Part shown: piece after piece, positions 9,962 through 19,665 of the stretch
How the letters are laid out: each line of letters starts with the position of its first letter
How positions within the stretch are numbered: position 1 is the stretch's first letter
Assembly (NCBI RefSeq): GCF_002732165.1
Contig: NZ_MRZO01000001.1
Location: 310,001 to 374,000 of the forward strand
Direction: 5' to 3'
From: Staphylococcus xylosus
Lineage (GTDB): Bacteria; Bacillota; Bacilli; Staphylococcales; Staphylococcaceae
Length of the DNA stretch: 64,000 nt
The notes under the pieces: model-generated
Seen by the model: only the letters and a program-made list of their open reading frames with translations
The model's database searches: none
What the model was told of the DNA's origin: nothing
Program-made: the position numbers and the translations under genes

Positions 9962-9975
9962 AAGAGTGATATAAC

Positions 9976-11313
9976 ATGGCAGAATATTTAAGTGTATCTA
10001 CACTTACAAAATATATTAAATATAAATTTGATCAAGATCCTCACTTGCAATCTGTGTTAATTAAAGGTGAACTGTCTAATTTTAAAAAACATAGTAGTGG
10101 TCATCTATACTTTAACATCAAAGATAATAATAGCGTTATAAGTGCGATGATGTTTAAAGGCAATGCCTCGAAAATTGATTTTGCACCTAAGGAAGGTGAC
10201 GAGGTACTTGTAGAAGCACGCGTGTCAGTATATGAACGCCGTGGGAACTATCAAATTTATGTCAATAAGATGCATTTAGATGGCGTCGGGAATCTATATC
10301 AAAGATTAGAACAGCTGAAGAAGAAACTTACTAAAGATGGCTATTTTGATCAAAATAACAAAAAACCTATACCTAAGTTCCCTAAGAAGATTGCAGTGTT
10401 AACGGCAGGTACAGGTGCAGCCATTAGAGATATTCATACTACAATCAACAGTAGATATCCTTTAGCAGAACAAATACAAATCAATACACTAGTACAAGGT
10501 GAACAAGCTAAAAACGATATTATTAAAAATATACAACGCGCAGATGAAATGGGTGTAGATACGATAATTATCGGACGAGGCGGAGGTTCTATTGAAGACT
10601 TATGGAACTTTAATGAAGAGGATGTAGTCAAAGCCATACACGCCTGTACTACACCTATTATTTCGGCAGTTGGTCATGAGACGGATTTTACGCTCAGTGA
10701 TTTCGTTGCAGATGTTCGTGCAGCTACACCGACACAAGCTGCAGTTATGGCAACACCAGATCAATTTGAATTACGTCAATATTTGCAACAAACCAATTTG
10801 TCGCTTACTCGTTTTATAAAACAACATTTACATCATCAAAGAAAACATTTAGAACATGTATCATCGTATTATAAATTTCAAACGCCAACATTATTGTACG
10901 ATCAACAGATTCAAAAACGAGATGATTTAGAAAAGCAACTTAACCTTTCGATGAATTTAGCAATCAAAAATCATCAACAGCAATTACAATTATTGTTGAA
11001 TAAGTTTAATCTTAAAGGTTTTAAACAAGATATAAATAGAGAACAAATAACAAATGCTCAAAAGCGTGATGATTTGAATAAAGTTATGAATAATTTTATT
11101 CATAATCAAAAAAATAACCTAGCTAGAAAATTAGAAAGTCTTAATAATTTAAGTCCTACAAATACGATGTTGCGTGGTTATACAATCGTTAATAAGGATG
11201 ACAATGTTATTACGAGTACTAGTGATTTAGCTGAGAACGACAACATAGTATTAACAATGAAAGATGGCGTTGTTGATGCTCAAGTTAAGAAGGTAAGGTG
11301 TAATGATGAGTAA
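9976..11313 (+). CDS. xseA: Exodeoxyribonuclease VII large subunit
   Basis: A 445-residue protein with an N-terminal OB fold (about 1-100), the catalytic centre (about 120-270, including [19 protein letters not shown] and [14 protein letters not shown]), a long coiled coil (about 270-390) and a short C-terminal segment. With XseB it degrades single-stranded DNA from both ends. The ribosome-binding site is weak (AAGAGTGAT), in keeping with coupling to nusB. Its 3' end overlaps xseB. Confidence 0.96.
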   Translation: MAEYLSVSTLTKYIKYKFDQDPHLQSVLIKGELSNFKKHSSGHLYFNIKDNNSVISAMMFKGNASKIDFAPKEGDEVLVEARVSVYERRGNYQIYVNKMHLDGVGNLYQRLEQLKKKLTKDGYFDQNNKKPIPKFPKKIAVLTAGTGAAIRDIHTTINSRYPLAEQIQINTLVQGEQAKNDIIKNIQRADEMGVDTIIIGRGGGSIEDLWNFNEEDVVKAIHACTTPIISAVGHETDFTLSDFVADVRAATPTQAAVMATPDQFELRQYLQQTNLSLTRFIKQHLHHQRKHLEHVSSYYKFQTPTLLYDQQIQKRDDLEKQLNLSMNLAIKNHQQQLQLLLNKFNLKGFKQDINREQITNAQKRDDLNKVMNNFIHNQKNNLARKLESLNNLSPTNTMLRGYTIVNKDDNVITSTSDLAENDNIVLTMKDGVVDAQVKKVRCNDE

Positions 11314-11551
11314 TAGTAATACACAAAGTTTCGAGGAAATGATGAAAGAGTTAGAAAATATAGTGCATAAACTTGATAACGAAAATGTATCATTAGAAGA
11401 ATCTCTGAACTTGTATCAACGCGGTATGAAATTGTCAGCAACTTGCGATGAAACGTTAAAAAACGCTGAAAAGAAAGTCAACGAATTAATGGCAGATGAA
11501 CATACTGATAATAATGACGATGTCGTGAAGGAAGATAATGAAAATGAATAA
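11306..11551 (+). CDS. xseB: Exodeoxyribonuclease VII small subunit
   Basis: An 81-residue helical protein with the family core [17 protein letters not shown] and [14 protein letters not shown], and an acidic tail. Two adjacent ATG codons are possible; I chose the second because AAGGTG then lies five bases upstream rather than two. Overlaps both xseA and ispA, so all three are translationally coupled. It is needed to assemble active exonuclease VII. Confidence 0.93.
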   Translation: MSNSNTQSFEEMMKELENIVHKLDNENVSLEESLNLYQRGMKLSATCDETLKNAEKKVNELMADEHTDNNDDVVKEDNENE

Positions 11552-12428
11552 AAAGATGGAAAACTTAACAGCGGAAGTTAACCAACTATTATCCGAGACA
11601 ATCCCGGATTCAGATTTAAATACAAATTTAGAAGAAAGTATGCGTTACTCATTAGAAGCTGGTGGTAAGCGAATTAGACCAGTGTTATTACTATTAACTT
11701 TAGAGATGTTATCTAGTGAGTATAAAGCCGGGCTTTCTTCTGCACTTGGCTTAGAAATGATTCATACTTATTCTTTAATACACGATGATTTGCCACCAAT
11801 GGATAACGATGATTATCGCAGAGGCAAACTTACAAATCATAAAGTGTTTGGTGAATGGAAAGCGATTTTAGCTGGCGACGCACTCCTAACCAAAGCATTT
11901 GATATTATCGTTAATGATGAAGCAGTTGATGATACTGCTAAAATCAAGTTAATTAAACGTTTAGCTTTTGCTAGTGGCCATTTGGGTATGGTTGGAGGTC
12001 AAACTCTTGATATGCAAAGTGAAGGCGAAGGTGCCAAAGTGAATATCGATACACTCGAACAAATTCACAACGCCAAAACAGGCGCGTTACTTAAATTTGC
12101 AGTGATGGCTGCAGTAGATATTGCAAAACCAGAACAAAGTGTTGCGAATGCATTAGAATCATTTAGCGAACATTTAGGTTTAATGTTTCAAATCAAAGAT
12201 GATTTGTTAGATGTATATGGTGACGAAGCAAAATTAGGTAAAGCTGTAGGTAGCGATATTGATAATGATAAAAGTACATATGTATCACTATTAGGACAAC
12301 AAGGTGCCGAAGATAAAATGACATATCATACACAACAAGCTTATGATTGTCTAAGTCGATTACCAGATCAATACAATACAGAAAACTTAACTTATATTAT
12401 TGAATTGTTTAATAATCGCGAATCTTAA
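11538..12428 (+). CDS. ispA: Polyprenyl synthase IspA (farnesyl diphosphate synthase)
   Basis: A 296-residue trans-isoprenyl diphosphate synthase. The first aspartate-rich motif is DDLPPMDND and the second is DDLLD. It makes farnesyl diphosphate, the primer for undecaprenyl, heptaprenyl (hepS/hepT in this window) and carotenoid chains. The first ATG has AAGGA five bases upstream and overlaps the end of xseB. It is the last gene of the run, followed by a terminator. Bacillus keeps the same order with ispA after xseB. Confidence 0.95.
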   Translation: MKMNKKMENLTAEVNQLLSETIPDSDLNTNLEESMRYSLEAGGKRIRPVLLLLTLEMLSSEYKAGLSSALGLEMIHTYSLIHDDLPPMDNDDYRRGKLTNHKVFGEWKAILAGDALLTKAFDIIVNDEAVDDTAKIKLIKRLAFASGHLGMVGGQTLDMQSEGEGAKVNIDTLEQIHNAKTGALLKFAVMAAVDIAKPEQSVANALESFSEHLGLMFQIKDDLLDVYGDEAKLGKAVGSDIDNDKSTYVSLLGQQGAEDKMTYHTQQAYDCLSRLPDQYNTENLTYIIELFNNRES

Positions 12429-12440
12429 AGCGTTCTTGTA

Positions 12441-12498
12441 GAGAGCGAGAATACGAAATCATTTTTTCATTTTGATTTCTGTTTCCGCTCTCTTTTTT
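12441..12498 (+). terminator. Bulged-hairpin terminator after ispA
   Basis: Outer stem GAGAGC(G)/(C)GCTCTC and inner stem GAAATCA/TGATTTC are separated by an unpaired loop of 6-8 bases on each side. A T run follows (CTCTCTTTTTTA). The same two-stem design recurs after zwf on the other strand (31045-31099). Beyond it, 12499-12758 is A/T-rich with no gene visible. Confidence 0.8.
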
Positions 12499-12758
12499 AT
12501 TTTTATTAAAGTTTAATATAAGCTACATACAGTAAGCGATTGAAATTTATTTTTGAAAACAAGGACGATTGTTATTTATTAGAAATCACATACTATTCAA
12601 TAATTATTCATCACATTCATAATTTTCAGCGTGATTTAGCAGTTGTTTAAATATACTTTAAGTTGTGATTTTACCTTTGATATGCAGAGTTATCGTTTTC
12701 ACATAAGTAAAATTCCAACTATCTTTAGTAGTAGTATTTATATGCATGTGTTAAAATA

Positions 12759-12776
12759 AATGTATAAATATTCGTT
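12759..12776 (+). promoter_or_regulatory. Candidate ARG box upstream of argR
   Basis: AATGTATAAATATTCGTT matches the ARG-box pattern wnTGAATwwwwATTCAnw at 16 of 18 positions. It lies 16 bases before the argR start, just upstream of the ribosome-binding site, where a bound ArgR hexamer would block its own gene. A TAAAAT at 12752-12757 could be the -10 element. Confidence 0.55.
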
Positions 12777-12792
12777 CATAGAGGTGCTGTAT

Positions 12793-13245
12793 ATGGCTAA
12801 AAAATCAGTAAGACATATTAAAATTAGAGAAATAATTTCAAACGAAAAAATTGAAACACAAGATGAATTAGTGAAAAGATTAAATGAGTACGAATTAAAT
12901 GTTACTCAAGCTACAGTTTCCAGAGACATCAAAGAATTACAGTTGATAAAAGTCCCCACACCAACAGGACAGTACGTTTATAGTTTACCAAATGATAGAA
13001 AATATCATCCTCTAGAAAAACTAGGCCGTTATTTAATGGATTCATTTGTAAATATAGATGGTACTGGCAACTTATTAGTTCTAAAGACATTGCCCGGAAA
13101 CGCTCAATCAATCGGTGCAATCTTAGATCAAATTGATTGGGAAGAAGTTTTAGGTACTATTTGTGGTGATGATACTTGCTTAATTATCTGTAGAGATGAG
13201 TTAGCAAGTGAAAAAATCAAAACGCGCATCTTTAATTTATTATAA
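12793..13245 (+). CDS. argR: Arginine repressor ArgR/AhrC
   Basis: A 150-residue arginine repressor. The N-terminal winged helix carries the recognition segment [15 protein letters not shown], and the C-terminal domain carries [14 protein letters not shown] for hexamerisation and arginine binding. The ATG was chosen because GAGGTG lies six bases upstream and the length matches relatives; an earlier in-frame ATG at 12760 has no binding site and lies within the candidate ARG box. It is followed closely by recN, as in Bacillus (ahrC-recN). Confidence 0.96.
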   Translation: MAKKSVRHIKIREIISNEKIETQDELVKRLNEYELNVTQATVSRDIKELQLIKVPTPTGQYVYSLPNDRKYHPLEKLGRYLMDSFVNIDGTGNLLVLKTLPGNAQSIGAILDQIDWEEVLGTICGDDTCLIICRDELASEKIKTRIFNLL

Positions 13246-13267
13246 GTATAAGGAAGTGTTTAGAAGG

Positions 13268-14944
13268 ATGCTACAGACTTTATCTATCAAACAATTCGCA
13301 ATCATTGATGAACTAGAAGTTCACTTTAGTGATGGATTAACAGTGTTAAGTGGTGAAACTGGCGCAGGTAAATCAATTATTATCGACGCTATCGGACAAC
13401 TGATTGGTATGCGTGCATCATCAAATTATGTGAGACATGGTGAGAAGAAAGCTATTATAGAAGGTATATTTGATATTGATGAAAGTAAAGAAGCTATTTC
13501 AATACTTGAAGCTTTAGACATCGATATAGATGAAGATTTTTTATTAGTTAAAAGAGAAATTTTTAGTACAGGTAAAAGTATTTGTAGAGTTAACAATCAA
13601 ATAGTTACTTTGCAAGATTTACGTAAAATCATGCAAGAATTATTAGATATCCATGGCCAACATGAAACACAATCTTTATTAAAGCAAAAATATCATCTAC
13701 AATTACTAGATAACTATGCTGATGATCAATACAAAACCATACTTGAACAATACGTTGCCACTTATGATCAATATAAAGCTAAAAAGAAAGAACTGGAAGA
13801 TTTAGAATCTGCAGACCAAGCGTTATTGCAACGCCTAGATTTACTTAAATTCCAGTTTGAAGAAATACAAGAAGCAAACTTGGTTGACGGTGAAGTTTCA
13901 CAACTCGAATCAGACATTAAGCGTATACAAAATTCAGAAAATCTAAGTTTAGCTTTGAATAATGCTCACCTCACTTTAACAGATGAGCATGCGATAACAG
14001 ATCGATTATATGAATTGAGCAATCAATTGCAATTAATAAGCGATATTCTACCTGAAAAATATGACGTACTTAAAGAAGACGTAGATCAATTTTACTATAC
14101 TTTAGAAGATGCTAAACATCAGTTGTATGATGAATTGACGAATACTGAATTTGATGAGCACTACTTAAATGAACTTGAAGCTAGAATGAATGTCCTGAAT
14201 GATTTGAAAAGAAAATATGGTAAAGATATTAGTGAATTAATTAAATACCAAGATAAATTAGAGAATGAAATTAATAAAATCGAAAACTACGAAGAAAGCA
14301 CTTCACAGCTAAGACAAGAAATTGAAGAATTATATGAAGATATAATTAAATTAGGTACAGAATTATCACGTGAACGTCGAATTGTGGCACAAACTCTGCG
14401 CGACCACATCGTGAATGAAATTCAAAATTTACAAATGAAAGATGCTAACTTAGAAATTTCATTTAAACCTTTAGATGTACCAAATCGAGAGGGTATTGAA
14501 TTTGTAGAGTTTTTAATCAGCCCTAATAAAGGTGAACCACTTAAAAGTTTAAATAAAATTGCATCTGGTGGGGAACTATCACGTATTATGCTTGCGCTTA
14601 AAACTATTTTTGTAAAAACACGAGGACAAACTGCAATATTATTTGATGAGGTGGATTCTGGTGTTTCTGGACAAGCAGCACAAAAAATGGCTGAAAAAAT
14701 GAAAGGGTTAGCAAAACATATTCAAGTGATTTGTATCTCGCATCTACCACAAGTAGCATCAATGAGCGATCATCATCTATTTATCAGTAAAGATTCAGCT
14801 GATGACCGTACTACAACACACGTACAAGAGCTTTCAGGTTCAGAACGTATAGATGAAATAGCAAGAATGATTTCAGGCGCTAGTGTAACTGATATCACAC
14901 GTCAAAATGCTAAAGAAATGATAGAGCAAAATCAACATGCCTAA
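13268..14944 (+). CDS. recN: DNA repair protein RecN
   Basis: A 558-residue SMC-like ATPase for double-strand break repair. Walker A is GETGAGKS at residues 29-36, the ABC signature ASGGE is near 432-436, and Walker B ILFDE contains Asp460 and Glu461. Coiled-coil arms occupy about residues 150-380. The ATG with AGGAAG eleven bases upstream was chosen over an upstream GTG that would lie inside argR; the chosen length matches S. aureus RecN. No LexA-type site is obvious before argR or recN. Confidence 0.96.
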   Translation: MLQTLSIKQFAIIDELEVHFSDGLTVLSGETGAGKSIIIDAIGQLIGMRASSNYVRHGEKKAIIEGIFDIDESKEAISILEALDIDIDEDFLLVKREIFSTGKSICRVNNQIVTLQDLRKIMQELLDIHGQHETQSLLKQKYHLQLLDNYADDQYKTILEQYVATYDQYKAKKKELEDLESADQALLQRLDLLKFQFEEIQEANLVDGEVSQLESDIKRIQNSENLSLALNNAHLTLTDEHAITDRLYELSNQLQLISDILPEKYDVLKEDVDQFYYTLEDAKHQLYDELTNTEFDEHYLNELEARMNVLNDLKRKYGKDISELIKYQDKLENEINKIENYEESTSQLRQEIEELYEDIIKLGTELSRERRIVAQTLRDHIVNEIQNLQMKDANLEISFKPLDVPNREGIEFVEFLISPNKGEPLKSLNKIASGGELSRIMLALKTIFVKTRGQTAILFDEVDSGVSGQAAQKMAEKMKGLAKHIQVICISHLPQVASMSDHHLFISKDSADDRTTTHVQELSGSERIDEIARMISGASVTDITRQNAKEMIEQNQHA

Positions 14945-15023
14945 CGACGTACATTTTTAAATAATTATTTATAGTGATATCAAATATAATCACTTTTATA
15001 AAATAAGAAAGGTGTTGATTGTT

Positions 15024-15920
15024 ATGCAATATCAACATTTAATTGATCCTTCATATAATTTAAAAGGTAATGTTGCTATTTTATATGCAAATGATGAAAA
15101 AATGTTATCCGTTATCATGAAAGCACTCGTTTTGACAGAGATTGAAGTATATTTATACGACACACAAGATCCAACAGAGATAATTCGCTCTTTCGACATG
15201 CATCCACAATTACTCAATAGAATTCATATTCTTACTTTTAGTAACGACAATGAACTTTTTAAGCAATGTGCTGATGATTTGTCTGCTGGTAAAGTATCAG
15301 TATTAGTCAAAGGTAATTTGATGTCATCGACATTATTATCCTTTGTACTTAGTAATAAAAGCTTTATTGCTAAGCATGGATTCTTAAATCATGTTGCCTG
15401 TTTTAACGTGCCGACTTATCATAAAACATTAATGTTAAGTGATGTAGCATTAAACATTAATCCATCAGTTGAAGAAAAGAAACAAATCATTAATAATTTA
15501 ACTGAATTTTCTAAAGCGCTTGGCTATGACCAGTTTAAAGTTGGTATTCTTTCATCCGTTGAAAAACCTACCAAGAAAATCTTGTCATCCACGGATGCTG
15601 AAAAGCTCAAGAACATATTTAGTAGAACAACATCTGACTATCTATTTGTCGATGGCCCATTAGCTTTTGATAATGCAATTAGTATGGAAAGTGTTATTGA
15701 AAAGAATATCAAGTCGCATGTAGCAGGTGATGTAGATGCATTATTGGTATCAAATATAGATGTTGGCAACGCACTTTACAAATCCTTCACTTATTTTGCT
15801 AATGCTCGTGTAGCTAGTTTAGTTTTAGGAGCAAAATTCCCGATTGTATTGACCTCAAGGGCAGATACGAAACAAAATAAACTAGACTCATTGTTATTAG
15901 CATTAAAAATATTAAATTAA
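15024..15920 (+). CDS. ptb: Phosphate butyryl/acetyltransferase-like protein
   Basis: A 298-residue member of the phosphate acetyl/butyryltransferase family. The start is ATG with AAAGGTG nine bases upstream. It is expected to convert acyl-CoA plus phosphate to acyl phosphate and CoA. I do not see a short diagnostic motif, so the call rests on overall resemblance (for example SDYLFVDGPLAFDNAIS) and on position before buk, lpd and the branched-chain dehydrogenase genes, as in Bacillus and Listeria ptb-bkd clusters. Together Ptb and Buk would interconvert branched-chain acyl-CoA and free acid. The 236-base gap to buk holds an inverted repeat and a promoter, so ptb may be transcribed separately. 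Confidence 0.8.
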   Translation: MQYQHLIDPSYNLKGNVAILYANDEKMLSVIMKALVLTEIEVYLYDTQDPTEIIRSFDMHPQLLNRIHILTFSNDNELFKQCADDLSAGKVSVLVKGNLMSSTLLSFVLSNKSFIAKHGFLNHVACFNVPTYHKTLMLSDVALNINPSVEEKKQIINNLTEFSKALGYDQFKVGILSSVEKPTKKILSSTDAEKLKNIFSRTTSDYLFVDGPLAFDNAISMESVIEKNIKSHVAGDVDALLVSNIDVGNALYKSFTYFANARVASLVLGAKFPIVLTSRADTKQNKLDSLLLALKILN

Positions 15921-15947
15921 TATAAGAGCTTTAATTCAACAAATTTT

Positions 15948-16039
15948 CCTACATTTCCGACTACTAGCTCAATTTCGGAAATAGGTTATTAATTTTATAA
16001 TGTAAGAACTTGATGTAATATATAAGTAGATAATATAAT
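15948..16039 (+). promoter_or_regulatory. Inverted repeat and promoter between ptb and buk
   Basis: CCTA-CA-TTTCCGA (15948-15960) pairs with TCGGAAATAGG (15975-15985); the following bases are only modestly T-rich, so it is a weak terminator or an operator. A sequence overlapping its left arm (15942-15956) matches 11 of 15 bases of the CodY motif AATTTTCWGAAAATT. Downstream, TTGATG (16010-16015) and TATAAT (16034-16039) are 18 bases apart and make a good promoter for buk and the bkd genes. Confidence 0.5.
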
Positions 16040-16156
16040 TTATATATACAATGAATCAGTTAATGGTACATATTATCTAACTATATATCATAATTAAATT
16101 TTAGTATTTAGACTAACATACAAAAGGTATGTCAGTTTCAAGAAGAAGGTGCTACA

Positions 16157-17218
16157 ATGTCTCAAATTCTTGTTTTAAATTTAGGTAGTACATCATCGAA
16201 AGTTGCAGTATATGAAGCTCATCAGTGTATGTGGCATGATACAATTCGACATGATATACAACTTACTTCTGAATCATTATGTAAACAAAAGCAATCAAGA
16301 CTTAAAGAAATTATACTATCATTAAATCATACATCTGATTATACATTGAAAAGCTTTGATGCTATTGCCTGTAGAGGTGGATTACTAAAACCAATGCAAG
16401 GTGGCGTTTATCAAATTAACAAAGAAATGTATGATGACCTTAGAACATGTAAATATGGTATACATGCATCAAACCTGAGTGGTATGATTGGTTATGAATT
16501 AGGAATAGATATGAACATTCCCGCTTTTACAATTGACCCAGTCGTTGTTGATGAATTACTCGATATTACAAAAATCACAGGAATAAAGCATATAAAACGC
16601 CGTAGTATTTTTCACGCATTAAATCAAAAAGCTGTTGCTAGATTATATGCAACCTCTATTCACCAAGCATACGAAGATGTAAATGTTATCGTTGCACACA
16701 TGGGTGGAGGCATAACGATTGGCGCACATAAAAATGGACAAGTAGTAGATGTAAACGAAGGATTGTTAGGTGAAGGTCCTTTTAGTCCAGAGCGTGCCGG
16801 TTCGTTACCCAATGATCAACTCTATGAATTTGGGTACAAGCATAATTTCACACCACAAGAGATGAATCACTTTTTAAGTAAAAAAGGTGGTTTCATTAGT
16901 ATGTTCAAAACAAATGATTTAAAATTATTATCGGATAAATATGATTCAAACTCCGAAATCAAATTAGCGTTTGATGCATTAGCATATCAAGTTTCTAATG
17001 CTATTGGAGCTAGGTCAATTATTTTCCGTGGACAGGTAGATCAAATTATTTTAACAGGTGGTTTAAGTTACAATAAGTTATTAGTTCAAAAAATAAAATC
17101 ATTCGTTGATTGGATTGCACCTGTAACAATTTATCCAGGAGAAAAAGAAATGGATACATTGGCATTACGTACATTAGATGTACTAGACGGGAAAGAAAAG
17201 GTTAAAGCTTATAGTTAG
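16157..17218 (+). CDS. buk: Butyrate kinase
   Basis: A 353-residue acetate/butyrate kinase family protein (ASKHA fold). The phosphate-binding motif LNLGSTSSKVAVYE is at the N-terminus, and VIVAHMGGGITIGAHKNG is the second signature. It should make butyrate or branched-chain acids plus ATP from the acyl phosphate formed by Ptb, or run in reverse to activate exogenous short branched acids for fatty-acid priming. GAAGGTG lies nearby upstream. The stop is ten bases before lpd. Confidence 0.93.
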   Translation: MSQILVLNLGSTSSKVAVYEAHQCMWHDTIRHDIQLTSESLCKQKQSRLKEIILSLNHTSDYTLKSFDAIACRGGLLKPMQGGVYQINKEMYDDLRTCKYGIHASNLSGMIGYELGIDMNIPAFTIDPVVVDELLDITKITGIKHIKRRSIFHALNQKAVARLYATSIHQAYEDVNVIVAHMGGGITIGAHKNGQVVDVNEGLLGEGPFSPERAGSLPNDQLYEFGYKHNFTPQEMNHFLSKKGGFISMFKTNDLKLLSDKYDSNSEIKLAFDALAYQVSNAIGARSIIFRGQVDQIILTGGLSYNKLLVQKIKSFVDWIAPVTIYPGEKEMDTLALRTLDVLDGKEKVKAYS

Positions 17219-17228
17219 GAGTATTAAT

Positions 17229-18650
17229 ATGTCAGAAGAAAAATATGATTTAGTCATTCTTGGCGGGGGTACTGCGGGTTATGTATCTGCGATAAGAGCT
17301 TCACAATTAGGAAAGAAAGTTGCATTAGTAGAAAAATCATTACTAGGTGGAACTTGTTTACATAAAGGATGCATTCCGACAAAGGCGTTGTTAAAATCTG
17401 CAGAAGTTATGCGTACTGTTACAAACGCAACTGATTTTGGTGTGGACGTTGATGGATTTAAAATAAATTTTGGGCGCATACAAGAACGAAAAAACGAAGT
17501 GATAAGCCAAATGTTTAGTGGTGTTAACCATTTGATGGAACATAACAGTATAGATATATTTAATGGGACAGGTAGGATATTAGGTCCTTCTATATTCTCT
17601 CCACAAAGTGGCACAATTTCTGTAGAGTACGAGGATGGTGAATCTGAATTAATTCCTAATAATAACGTTCTTATAACTACAGGGTCACAACCTATGTCAT
17701 TACCGTTTCTATCATTTGATCATAAAGTTGTGCTTTCAAGTGATGATATCTTACAATTGGAACAATTGCCAAATAATCTAGCTATTATTGGTGGAGGTGT
17801 TATCGGCTTAGAATTTGCTTCGCTGATGACTGATTTTGGTGTCGATGTAACTGTAATTGAGGCTGGCGCACGTATTTTACCTACTGAAAGTAAAGCAATT
17901 GCCAAGACTTTAAGAAAGGAACTAACTGATAGAGGTGTCGCATTTTACGAAAATACACAACTATCTGAATCAGATATAACAGTCGACAAAGATCATATTA
18001 ATATCAAATTAAATGACGAAATTGTACAATTTGAAAAGGCATTAATTTCTATTGGCAGGCTACCTAATACTGATGATATTGGCTTAAATAATACAAAGAT
18101 TCAATTAACAGACAAAAAGCATATTGTTGTTAATGAATACCAACAAACCGACGATAAACATATCTATGCAGCGGGTGATTGTATCGGTAATTTACAACTT
18201 GCGCATGTTGGCTCTAAAGAAGGCATTATCGCAATTGAACATATGTTTGATCAGTCACCACTTCCAATTGACTATAATAAAATGCCCAAATGCGTTTATA
18301 CTCAACCTGAAGTGGCAAGTATTGGACTAAATATAGACCAAGCTAAATCTGAAAACATTAAAGCAAAAGCAGTTAAAGTCCCATTCAAAGCTATCGGTAA
18401 AGCAGTTATAGAAAATACGACTAATCAAAGTGGTTTTTGTGAAGTTATAATCGATCAAGAACAAGATACTGTGTTAGGACTTAATATGATAGGTCCTCAT
18501 GTCACAGAATTAATTAACGAAGTGTCACTATTCCAATTTATGAATGGTTCAACTTTAGAACTTGGCCTAACAACACATGCACACCCATCACTATCAGAAG
18601 TTTTGATGGAATTAGGATTGAAGGTTGAGAACAGATCGATTCATGTTTAA
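17229..18650 (+). CDS. lpdA: Dihydrolipoyl dehydrogenase (E3) of the branched-chain complex
   Basis: A 473-residue flavoprotein. The FAD fold starts LVILGGGTAGYVSA, and the redox disulfide is Cys43-Cys48 in GGTCLHKGCIP. The NAD site is LAIIGGGVIGLEFAS, and the C-terminal His-Glu pair region reads THAHPSLSE. It reoxidises dihydrolipoamide on the E2 encoded downstream. AGGAG is seven bases before the ATG. The genes around it place it in the branched-chain 2-oxoacid complex rather than pyruvate dehydrogenase. Confidence 0.95.
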   Translation: MSEEKYDLVILGGGTAGYVSAIRASQLGKKVALVEKSLLGGTCLHKGCIPTKALLKSAEVMRTVTNATDFGVDVDGFKINFGRIQERKNEVISQMFSGVNHLMEHNSIDIFNGTGRILGPSIFSPQSGTISVEYEDGESELIPNNNVLITTGSQPMSLPFLSFDHKVVLSSDDILQLEQLPNNLAIIGGGVIGLEFASLMTDFGVDVTVIEAGARILPTESKAIAKTLRKELTDRGVAFYENTQLSESDITVDKDHINIKLNDEIVQFEKALISIGRLPNTDDIGLNNTKIQLTDKKHIVVNEYQQTDDKHIYAAGDCIGNLQLAHVGSKEGIIAIEHMFDQSPLPIDYNKMPKCVYTQPEVASIGLNIDQAKSENIKAKAVKVPFKAIGKAVIENTTNQSGFCEVIIDQEQDTVLGLNMIGPHVTELINEVSLFQFMNGSTLELGLTTHAHPSLSEVLMELGLKVENRSIHV

Positions 18651-18666
18651 TTTAGGAGGAAATAAG

Positions 18667-19665
18667 ATGTTTGATTATAAATCAGTTGGACTAGAAGAGT
18701 CTGATTTAAAAGCAATGTATAAATGGATGGATTTAGGGCGTAAAATAGATGAACGTATGTGGCTATTAAACCGTGCAGGTAAAATACCATTTGTTATAAG
18801 TTGTCAAGGACAGGAAGCAACTCAAATAGGTATGGCATATGCTATGCGAGAAGGAGATATTTCTTCACCTTATTATAGAGATTTGGCATTTGTTACCTAT
18901 ATGGGCATGACAGCTTTAGACTCAATGTTAGCAGCGTTTGGTAAACGTGATGATATTAGTTCAGGTGGAAAGCAAATGCCATCTCATTTTAGTAAACGTG
19001 AAAAAGGCATTTTATCCCAAAGTTCACCAGTAGGTACACAAATCGTACATGGTGTTGGGGCAGCATTAGCGTTGAAAATGGATAATAAACCAAATATTGC
19101 TATGGCTACAGTTGGTGAAGGTAGTTCTAACCAAGGTGATTTTCACGAAGGATTAAACTTTGCAGGCGTACATAAACTACCATTTGTTTGTGTAATTGAA
19201 AATAATAAATATGCTATTTCTGTTCCAGATTCGCTACAATATGGTGCCGAAAAATTGTCAGACCGTGCTATTGGTTACGGTATGCATGGTGAACATGTAG
19301 ACGGTAACGATCCAATTGCAATGTATAAAGTTATGAAAGAGGCTAGAGAACGGGCATTAAATGGTGGCGGTTCTACATTAATTGAAGCTATGTGTACAAG
19401 GTTGACAGCCCATTCTTCAGATGATGATGATAAATACCGTACTAAAGAAGAACGGGAAGAATTAAAATCATTAGACTGTAATCTTAAATTTAAAACATTT
19501 CTTCTTGAAGAAGGTATTATAAATGAACAATGGTTAGAACAAGTTGAAAGTGAGCATAAAGAAATTGTAAACCAAGCAACTAAAGAAGCCGAAAAAGCAC
19601 CTTATCCGTCTCCAGAAGAAACATATACACATGTTTATGAAGAAGGGAGTTTAGACAATGCCTAA
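18667..19665 (+). CDS. bkdA1: Branched-chain 2-oxoacid dehydrogenase E1 alpha subunit
   Basis: A 332-residue E1 alpha. The thiamine diphosphate motif runs from GEGSSNQGDFHEGLNFAG to IENNKYA. The regulatory loop area reads RLTAHSSDDDDKYR. It decarboxylates the 2-oxoacids of valine, leucine and isoleucine. The start after TTTAGGAGGAAATAAG has a near-perfect ribosome-binding site and was chosen over an upstream in-frame start within lpdA. Overlaps the E1 beta gene by eight bases. Also called bfmBAA. Confidence 0.95.
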   Translation: MFDYKSVGLEESDLKAMYKWMDLGRKIDERMWLLNRAGKIPFVISCQGQEATQIGMAYAMREGDISSPYYRDLAFVTYMGMTALDSMLAAFGKRDDISSGGKQMPSHFSKREKGILSQSSPVGTQIVHGVGAALALKMDNKPNIAMATVGEGSSNQGDFHEGLNFAGVHKLPFVCVIENNKYAISVPDSLQYGAEKLSDRAIGYGMHGEHVDGNDPIAMYKVMKEARERALNGGGSTLIEAMCTRLTAHSSDDDDKYRTKEEREELKSLDCNLKFKTFLLEEGIINEQWLEQVESEHKEIVNQATKEAEKAPYPSPEETYTHVYEEGSLDNA

